64,000 nucleotides of DNA from Arthrobacter roseus. Its GTDB lineage: Bacteria; Actinomycetota; Actinomycetes; Actinomycetales; Micrococcaceae. A model generated the notes under the pieces. It did no database searches. It worked only from the letters and a program-made list of their open reading frames with translations, and had not been told where the DNA came from. The stretch covers positions 2,480,001 through 2,544,000 of the forward strand of contig NZ_JAFBCU010000001.1 in the NCBI RefSeq assembly GCF_016907875.1, read 5' to 3'. Within the stretch, counting starts at the first letter, position 1. Each line of letters starts with the position of its first letter. Of this stretch, positions 59,251 through 64,000 are shown piece by piece. The position numbers and the translations under genes are program-made.

Positions 59251-59883
59251 TTATTTCTTTTCCGAGCGTTGCTCGAGCCAGAGCTTCAGCAGCCCGTCCG
59301 GTACTTCATCTCGCGTCAGCGCGTAACTTCGGTGATCCGCCCATTGCCCGTTGATGTGCAGCAGCTTTGGCCGTAGTCCCTCGAACCGGAATCCGAGCTT
59401 TTCCACGACCCGCAGACTCGCCACATTTTCCGGTCGGATGTTAATCTCCACCCGGTGTAGACCCAGCACGTTGAAGCAGTGATCGGTAGCCATGGCAACC
59501 GCGGTAGGAGCCACGCCACGCCCGGCAACATCCTTATCCACCCAGTAACCAAGCGTGGCGTTCATCGCCGAGCCCCAAACGATCGTCGATACGGTCAGCT
59601 GACCGATGATCACTGGCCGCTTGAGCAGGGGACGCCTCTCCTCAATGACAAACGGCAATCCGGCTAAGGACCGCGCCTGGGCATTCAACGCTCGGACCAT
59701 TTCTCGGAACGTTGGCAGCCTCCCGCCGGGAGACGGGTTCGTTGCCTCCCAAGGGGAGAGCCAGGACACATTTCTACTGCGCACCGAGGCCCACTCTGTG
59801 TGGTCCCGATACCGGATGGGCCGAAGAATCAGATCACCGCACACCAGGCTGACCGGCCACGCATCATAGCCGGGCTCACCCAT
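59251..59883 (-). CDS. RimJ/RimL-type GNAT acetyltransferase
   Basis: 210 aa. The acetyl-CoA fold shows LILRPIRYRDHTEWASVRSRN at the N-terminus, then GYWVDKDVAGRGVAPTAVAMATDHCF (the pyrophosphate loop) and RPENVASLRVVEKLGFRFEG. This is the ribosomal-protein N-terminal acetyltransferase type. ATG 59883 lies 4 nt after the galU stop, so the two are coupled. In M. tuberculosis moeA1 lies between galU and rimJ; there is no moeA here. Confidence 0.88.
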   Translation of the reverse strand: MGEPGYDAWPVSLVCGDLILRPIRYRDHTEWASVRSRNVSWLSPWEATNPSPGGRLPTFREMVRALNAQARSLAGLPFVIEERRPLLKRPVIIGQLTVSTIVWGSAMNATLGYWVDKDVAGRGVAPTAVAMATDHCFNVLGLHRVEINIRPENVASLRVVEKLGFRFEGLRPKLLHINGQWADHRSYALTRDEVPDGLLKLWLEQRSEKK

Positions 59884-59887
59884 GGGG

Positions 59888-60790
59888 TTAGTCGTCCAGA
59901 CCGGCTGTAAATTCTTTGAGCCAGGTCCTGAGCTCGGGGCCGATGTCCTTGCGTTCTGAAGCAATGGTCATGACGGCTTGCAGGTAGCTGAGCTTGTCTC
60001 CAGTGTCGTAGCGTCGCCCCCTAAACACCACGCCGTAGACCCCGGCGCCTTCGCCGTCTGCCGCAGCGAGAGTCTGAAGGGCGTCGGTGAGCTGGATTTC
60101 TCCGCCGCGGCCCGGGCCCGTTTTCTCAAGGACGTCAAAAACACGGGGGTGCAACACGTAGCGGCCGATCATGGCCAGATTCGAGGGGGCTTCCTCAACG
60201 GACGGCTTTTCCACCATCTGCTTGACCTTGACGTACGACTCGCCGTCAACTGTTTCGATGTCCGCGCAACCGTACGAACTGATCTGCGACGGGTCCACCT
60301 CGATCAGACCGACGACAGAACCTCCGGTGCGTTGTTGGACATCGATCATCTGGGTGAGCAGGTCCTCGTTCTCGTCGATTAGGTCATCACCCAGGAGAAC
60401 GGCAAAGGGTTCATTATCCACATGCTGCTTGGCGCGAAGCACAGCGTGTCCCAAGCCCTTGGGGTCTCCCTGACGCAGATAGTGGATGTCGCCGAGTTCC
60501 GTTGGCTGGCGCACAGCGGCGAGCTTCTCGGTGTCACCCTTTTTCTCGAGGGTCTGTTCAATGAACGGAACGCGATCAAAATGATCTTCGAGGGAACGCT
60601 TGTTCCGGCCAGTGATCATCAGCATATTGTGCAGGCCGGATTTGACTGCCTCTTCCACAACGTACTGGATGGCGGGTTTGTCCACCACAGGAAGCATTTC
60701 CTTGGGCATGGCCTTGGTGGCCGGAAGGAACCTGGTGCCCAGACCGGCAACGGGGATCACGGCTTTGGTTACGCGCTTTTCGTTGGTCAT
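59888..60790 (-). CDS. galU: UTP-glucose-1-phosphate uridylyltransferase
   Basis: 300 aa nucleotidyltransferase that makes UDP-glucose. The N-terminal signature AVIPVAGLGTRFLPATKAMPKEMLPVVDKP is intact, as are VLLGDDLID and GRYVLHP. UDP-glucose feeds trehalose, wall glycan and, through galE at 22.7 kb, UDP-galactose synthesis. ATG 60790 has TAGGGT 6 nt upstream. It is divergent from the 5-formyl-THF cyclo-ligase gene. Confidence 0.95.
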   Translation of the reverse strand: MTNEKRVTKAVIPVAGLGTRFLPATKAMPKEMLPVVDKPAIQYVVEEAVKSGLHNMLMITGRNKRSLEDHFDRVPFIEQTLEKKGDTEKLAAVRQPTELGDIHYLRQGDPKGLGHAVLRAKQHVDNEPFAVLLGDDLIDENEDLLTQMIDVQQRTGGSVVGLIEVDPSQISSYGCADIETVDGESYVKVKQMVEKPSVEEAPSNLAMIGRYVLHPRVFDVLEKTGPGRGGEIQLTDALQTLAAADGEGAGVYGVVFRGRRYDTGDKLSYLQAVMTIASERKDIGPELRTWLKEFTAGLDD

Positions 60791-60796
60791 GGCAAC

Positions 60797-60802
60797 ACCC
60801 TA
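60797..60802 (-). promoter_or_regulatory. Leaderless -10 box of galU
   Basis: TAGGGT on the minus strand, 6 nt before the ATG at 60790. Confidence 0.55.
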
Positions 60803-60885
60803 CAGAACGCTCACTTGGATGTGTAAGCGACCGTGCTGATTTCGTTATCACCACAAGCCCGCCCTCTACTTGGCACAATGTCATC

Positions 60886-61521
60886 ATGGACAAAGCCACA
60901 GCACCATCTGAGCATGCCGCCGGACCTGACAAGGACCAGACCCGCAAACAGTTCCGTTCCCTCCGGTCGGAGTTGAGCAGGGCTGAGCAGCAGGACGCTG
61001 CATATGCTCTGGCACATCAGGCAGAGCCACTGCTCGAGGAGCTGTACGACGGCGCTCCGGGCACTATTGCAGGGTATCTTTCCGTCGGCGCGGAGCCCGG
61101 CACAGCCCACCTGATGGAACTACTTGCAGCAAGGGGGTACGACGTCGTCGTTCCTGTCTGTGAACCCGGGTACAAGCTGAGCTGGACCCGTTGGGGGTTA
61201 GATGTGGAGATGGCCCCAAGCCCGCGTTCGTGGGTCAGCGAACCCGTGGGTCCTCGTCTGGAATTCGACGATCTGCCTCCCCTGAAACTGGTGCTGGTAC
61301 CAGCTCTGGTCCTGGATCGGAGAGGTAACCGGATGGGCCACGGAGGTGGCTATTACGACCGTTTCCTGGCCAGCCTGTATCTGGAACCGAACAGACCGGC
61401 AACCGTGGGGGTGGTTCATACCCACGAGGTCGTGGAACCGGGAACGTTTGAGTGCGATCCCCACGACATGACCATCGACGGAGTTCTCACCCCCACCGAA
61501 TTTTCATGGTTCTCACGCTGA
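60886..61521 (+). CDS. 5-formyltetrahydrofolate cyclo-ligase
   Basis: 211 aa. It converts 5-formyl-THF to 5,10-methenyl-THF with ATP. The C-terminal signature GNRMGHGGGYYDRFLA is complete, and the basic N-terminal (TRKQFRSLRSELSRAEQQ) is typical. ATG 60886 has CACAAT 6 nt upstream, a poor leaderless box. The gene is followed by an FmdB gene after 17 nt. Confidence 0.92.
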   Translation: MDKATAPSEHAAGPDKDQTRKQFRSLRSELSRAEQQDAAYALAHQAEPLLEELYDGAPGTIAGYLSVGAEPGTAHLMELLAARGYDVVVPVCEPGYKLSWTRWGLDVEMAPSPRSWVSEPVGPRLEFDDLPPLKLVLVPALVLDRRGNRMGHGGGYYDRFLASLYLEPNRPATVGVVHTHEVVEPGTFECDPHDMTIDGVLTPTEFSWFSR

Positions 61522-61526
61522 CGTAG

Positions 61527-61532
61527 TAGAAT
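61527..61532 (+). promoter_or_regulatory. Leaderless -10 box of FmdB/Ruc-like gene
   Basis: TAGAAT, 6 nt before the GTG at 61539, so the gene may have its own promoter although it closely follows the cyclo-ligase gene. Confidence 0.55.
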
Positions 61533-61538
61533 CCACTG

Positions 61539-61874
61539 GTGCCCACATACGCTTATGCCTGCAAAGAATGCACGCATGCCTTTGATATTCTTCAGTCCTT
61601 TTCCGAGGACTCCCTGACCGTATGCCCCGAATGCGGTGGCGTCCTGCGCAAGAAGTTCAACAGCGTCGGCGTGGTTTTCAAGGGATCGGGCTTCTACCGC
61701 AATGACTCCCGCGATACCTCGAGCACCTCTTCCCCCGCCTCTGGTTCTTCAGATTCCTCGTCCTCGTCGACGAGCACAGACAAGTCCAAGAAGACTCCGT
61801 CGGGAGCATCGTCCACCAGCGACTCCTCGAGCAGCTCCTCGTCAAAACCCGCGCAGTCTGCAGCCTCCAACTGA
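61539..61874 (+). CDS. FmdB-type zinc-ribbon protein, Ruc (Rv0991c)-like
   Basis: 111 aa. A zinc ribbon with two C-x2-C pairs (CKEC at about residues 8-11 and CPEC near 28-31) is followed by FKGSGFYRND, the FmdB ending. From about residue 58 the tail is nearly pure Ser, Thr, Lys and Asp and must be disordered. The length and two-part layout match M. tuberculosis Ruc, a redox-switched chaperone, which is also next to the cyclo-ligase gene. A chaperone role here is inference by position and layout. The start is GTG 61539 with its own leaderless box. Confidence 0.85.
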   Translation: MPTYAYACKECTHAFDILQSFSEDSLTVCPECGGVLRKKFNSVGVVFKGSGFYRNDSRDTSSTSSPASGSSDSSSSSTSTDKSKKTPSGASSTSDSSSSSSSKPAQSAASN

Positions 61875-61970
61875 CCCCTCGGCACCACCACTTATCCTCC
61901 ACAACTCTGCTGTGCCGCGCCATTGCGCACATAGCCGCTTCAGTCGCTAAGGCGTCCGACCACTGGCATC

Positions 61971-61976
61971 TAGCGT
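61971..61976 (+). promoter_or_regulatory. Leaderless -10 box of SAF gene
   Basis: TAGCGT, 7 nt before the ATG at 61984. Confidence 0.45.
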
Positions 61977-61983
61977 CGAGGGC

Positions 61984-62667
61984 ATGGCCCTTTCCAAGCG
62001 AACCCCGTCCCGCTACTCATTAGCCAACCGGCTCCGACGCTTCCTCTTTCGTCGCCGCCGTCTGCTCGCGATGCTGCTGATGTGTGCTGCGGCCGGTCTG
62101 ACCGTTCAACAGCTCATTCCGGCCGATGGACAGAGAACACTGGCAGTGGTTGCAGGTACAGACCTGCCAGCCGGCGTCGTGCTCAATGCCTCCCACCTCA
62201 CCGTTGATGAAGTGCCCACTGGTTCCGCCGTTGCTACCGCTTTCGCCGACCCGGAGGAACTGATAGGTGAACAGCTGGCCACTCCCCTGGTCAAGGGAAG
62301 CACGGTGGAATCCACCTCACTGGTGGGGCCGGGACTGCTGACAGGAACTGCCCCTGGAACAGTAGCCGTACCTGTTCGGCCCGCCGACCCATCAGTGCTG
62401 GAATTACTCGCCCCGGGTCAACTCGTTGACGTCGTGCATAGCACCGGCAACGGCTACGAGGTGGACTCAACGAACACTGTTATTGCCAACCACGTGGCTG
62501 TGCTGTGGGTTGCTGGGGATCAAAGTTCTGCTGGCGCTTGGCCGCAGTCAAGCGGAAGCGCGGGTGGGCTCGTGGTCATCGCTGCGACCCCGGAACAATC
62601 TACCGCCCTCGCGGGGGCCTCAAGCTCCGGGAAGGTGCACCTGGTGCTCACATCCGCCACCGACTGA
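61984..62667 (+). CDS. SAF-domain (CpaB/RcpC-like) membrane protein
   Basis: 227 aa. A very basic start (RRFLFRRRR) precedes one membrane helix (LLAMLLMCAAAGLTVQQLI). Then comes an SAF domain (VVAGTDLPAGVVLNASHLTVDEVPTGSAVATAFADPEELIGEQLATPLVKGSTV) and a CpaB-like second half (VPVRPADPSVLELLAPGQLVDVV). In Flp/Tad pili CpaB lies in the assembly complex, but no pilus genes are nearby, so a different envelope role is possible. Convergent with the helicase gene. Confidence 0.78.
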   Translation: MALSKRTPSRYSLANRLRRFLFRRRRLLAMLLMCAAAGLTVQQLIPADGQRTLAVVAGTDLPAGVVLNASHLTVDEVPTGSAVATAFADPEELIGEQLATPLVKGSTVESTSLVGPGLLTGTAPGTVAVPVRPADPSVLELLAPGQLVDVVHSTGNGYEVDSTNTVIANHVAVLWVAGDQSSAGAWPQSSGSAGGLVVIAATPEQSTALAGASSSGKVHLVLTSATD

Positions 62668-62722
62668 TCGGGACCACAACAGAACGAACAAGTGATTCGC
62701 CGGAACGGTCAGCAGGCCGGGT

Positions 62723-64000
62723 TCAGCCCCAGTGTGGAGGACGCTGTTCGCGCAGCCACGAATCGCGGTCCTCTTCCCTGTCTCCCCAAGCCTGCGGGCT
62801 GTCAGTGGCTCCAAGGGTCGGCAGAACACTCTCTGCTGACTCAGCTGTGGACTGTTCCTCGTTCGGCTCCACCGGGTCCTCCGGGCTCTCTGTCACGGCG
62901 TCCTTGTCTGGGACCCGGTGATCCGATTCCTTCACGGAATCATCCTCCACCGGCACCTGCTCTTCGGATGGCCTCTGTTCTGATTCGTCCAATGACTCGA
63001 CTGGCACCCCGTCGGAGGGACGTGGTTCAAGTCCCAGGTAGGTACCCACCAGATCAGCACACGCCTCCGGATCCGTGAAGACCTCGATGGTCCACAGTGG
63101 CATGGCTCTCCACCCCAGCCGCTCGAGCAGCTGCGGGCGTAGGCGTGAGCGTTCACGCACGGACATCTGCCGGTACCGTTCGGTTCCGTCAGACTCGATG
63201 GCAATGGGAGGTCGGTCGCCGTTGGGCTCAGCGGTGAGTGCACCGGATGTCGCAGCGATATCCAGTTCCCCCTCAAAGGTGTCCCAGATGCGTGCTCCGC
63301 GGGCTGCAAGCCTGTCCACCAGGTCTGCCACCAAAGGATCATCATCCAGCACGCTGGCGGGCGTGTCCGCTGCGTCCTGCGCGCCACTGCCCGACGAAGA
63401 CTCCGGCCTGTCCTCGACGGCGTCGCCGAGCCGCGAGGCCAGCAGCTCGTAGAAGTCGTGGGCGCCAAATTCCAGCCTCGACGGATCGAGGTCCTCCGGG
63501 CGGAAGCAGCTGAGTATGTGCAACCCGTGACGGGCGCGCGTCATGGCCGTCAAGAAACGGCCGCGTCCATCCGGCTCGGACAACGGACCAAAGTTATGTA
63601 GTGCGCGGCCATGCGGCGTGCGACCATACCCGAGGGAGAAAATGATGTTGTCACGAACAAGTCCCGCTGCCCGTTCAACGGGCACCACCCTGAAGGAATC
63701 TTTGCTCGGCTGAAAGAAATCGGCGGCCCAGGGGTAGTCGGCAAGATAGAGCCTGATGGCCTCTGCAACTCGTGCTGCATGCCGTGCACTTGCCGTGATG
63801 ACCGCTAGCGACTGGCCGGGGCGGCGCCTCACGTGTTCGAAAACAAGATCCACAACGCGGTTCACTTCCGCCGCAACGCTTTCAACACCACCGTGCTCAG
63901 AGCTGGGCATACCGGTTCCACCAGGGATGTACTCTGCAACAACAGCGGACGCACTCTGGTCCAGTGAACGCGCTTCAGGTAGTCGCGAGAGTCTGCCACC
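62723..64000 (-). CDS. Superfamily I helicase with C-terminal nuclease-like domain (N-terminus outside window)
   Basis: The last 425 codons; the frame is open to the right window edge. Residues at the start of the visible part show a UvrD/DNA2-type C-terminal helicase core (SLGYGRTPHGRALHNFGPL, then FLTAMTRARHGLHILS, which is motif VI). After that a domain with LVDRLAARGARIWDTFEGELDIAA, IAIESDGTERY and WRAMPLWTIEVFTDPEA resembles the Vsr/MTES_1575-type PD-(D/E)xK fold: the E-D pair in AIESDG and hydrophobic strands. The tail of about 100 residues is acidic and low in complexity. Large proteins of this kind (DUF4011 or AAA helicases, often near 2000 aa) are candidates in nucleic-acid defence or repair. 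Confidence 0.75.
   Translation of the reverse strand, partial: GGRLSRLPEARSLDQSASAVVAEYIPGGTGMPSSEHGGVESVAAEVNRVVDLVFEHVRRRPGQSLAVITASARHAARVAEAIRLYLADYPWAADFFQPSKDSFRVVPVERAAGLVRDNIIFSLGYGRTPHGRALHNFGPLSEPDGRGRFLTAMTRARHGLHILSCFRPEDLDPSRLEFGAHDFYELLASRLGDAVEDRPESSSGSGAQDAADTPASVLDDDPLVADLVDRLAARGARIWDTFEGELDIAATSGALTAEPNGDRPPIAIESDGTERYRQMSVRERSRLRPQLLERLGWRAMPLWTIEVFTDPEACADLVGTYLGLEPRPSDGVPVESLDESEQRPSEEQVPVEDDSVKESDHRVPDKDAVTESPEDPVEPNEEQSTAESAESVLPTLGATDSPQAWGDREEDRDSWLREQRPPHWG

Noticed and set aside
1-64000. tRNA, rRNA, CRISPR arrays, prophage, replication origin
   Set aside because: I looked through the intergenic gaps on both strands and found no cloverleaf-like gene, direct-repeat array, integrase or DnaA-box cluster. 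A covariance-model search would be the decisive test.

Overview
This window is a chromosomal segment of a Gram-positive actinobacterium. It is most like Micrococcaceae (the Arthrobacter group), judging from the actinobacterial DapD, a SigE/RseA/TatB/Mrp block, a DUF3117 protein, an FmdB/Ruc-like protein, GTG starts and many leaderless promoters. It holds about 62 protein genes, one gene remnant and one complete insertion sequence. I see no rRNA, tRNA, CRISPR array or prophage. From memory, much of the order parallels the Mycobacterium tuberculosis chromosome (mgtE-like/mrp/tatB/rseA/sigE ... LOG ... dapE/dapD ... dapC-like/fdxC ... typA ... ychF ... xseA/xseB ... rimJ/galU/fthf-ligase/Rv0991c). 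It therefore reads as conserved core backbone broken by local insertions and losses.

Layout. 1-6.9 kb: ferritin-like protein (partial), DEAD-box helicase, orphan beta-class DNA methyltransferase, PHP phosphoesterase, M24 aminopeptidase and a stress-type membrane protein. 7-16.7 kb: channel-less MgtE/CBS protein, DUF1003 membrane protein and Mrp Fe-S carrier in one overlapping operon. An IS630 element follows, then TatB, zinc-finger anti-sigma and SigE on the other strand, an O-methyltransferase, DUF3117, a PIG-V-like mannosyltransferase, a DivIVA-like protein and a LOG hydrolase. 16.8-19.5 kb: a glutamate ABC transporter operon from which gluC has been almost completely deleted. 19.6-30.1 kb: dapE and dapD divergent, a lysozyme-like secreted protein, galE, gltA, dapC, fdxA, two small regulatory or unknown genes, a membrane protein and typA. 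30.3-43.1 kb: two tandem peptide ABC transporter systems on the minus strand, the second interrupted by an opposite-strand PH-domain gene. 43.3-50.3 kb: DUF2071 protein, ychF, rmuC, a membrane protein, xseA-xseB and alaT. 50.3-53.9 kb: a four-gene compatible-solute (glycine betaine/choline type) ABC operon. 54-58.5 kb: MFS exporter and divergent Lrp regulator, a TPR protein and an AlaX-like editing-domain protein. 58.5-64 kb: membrane protein, RimJ-like GNAT, galU, 5-formyl-THF cyclo-ligase, Ruc-like FmdB protein, SAF/CpaB-like protein, and the C-terminal part of a large superfamily I helicase with a nuclease-like end.

The most notable signals are structural. An IS630 copy sits exactly in the TA shared by two overlapping convergent stop codons, so both host genes keep TAG. 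A deletion joins codon 21 of gluC to the start of gluD out of frame. At least fourteen genes have a TANNNT box exactly 6 or 7 nt before the start codon, which indicates leaderless mRNAs. Three copies of a palindromic element with arms that differ but still pair all sit at convergent gene ends. One peptide-transporter permease carries a large extra membrane insert.
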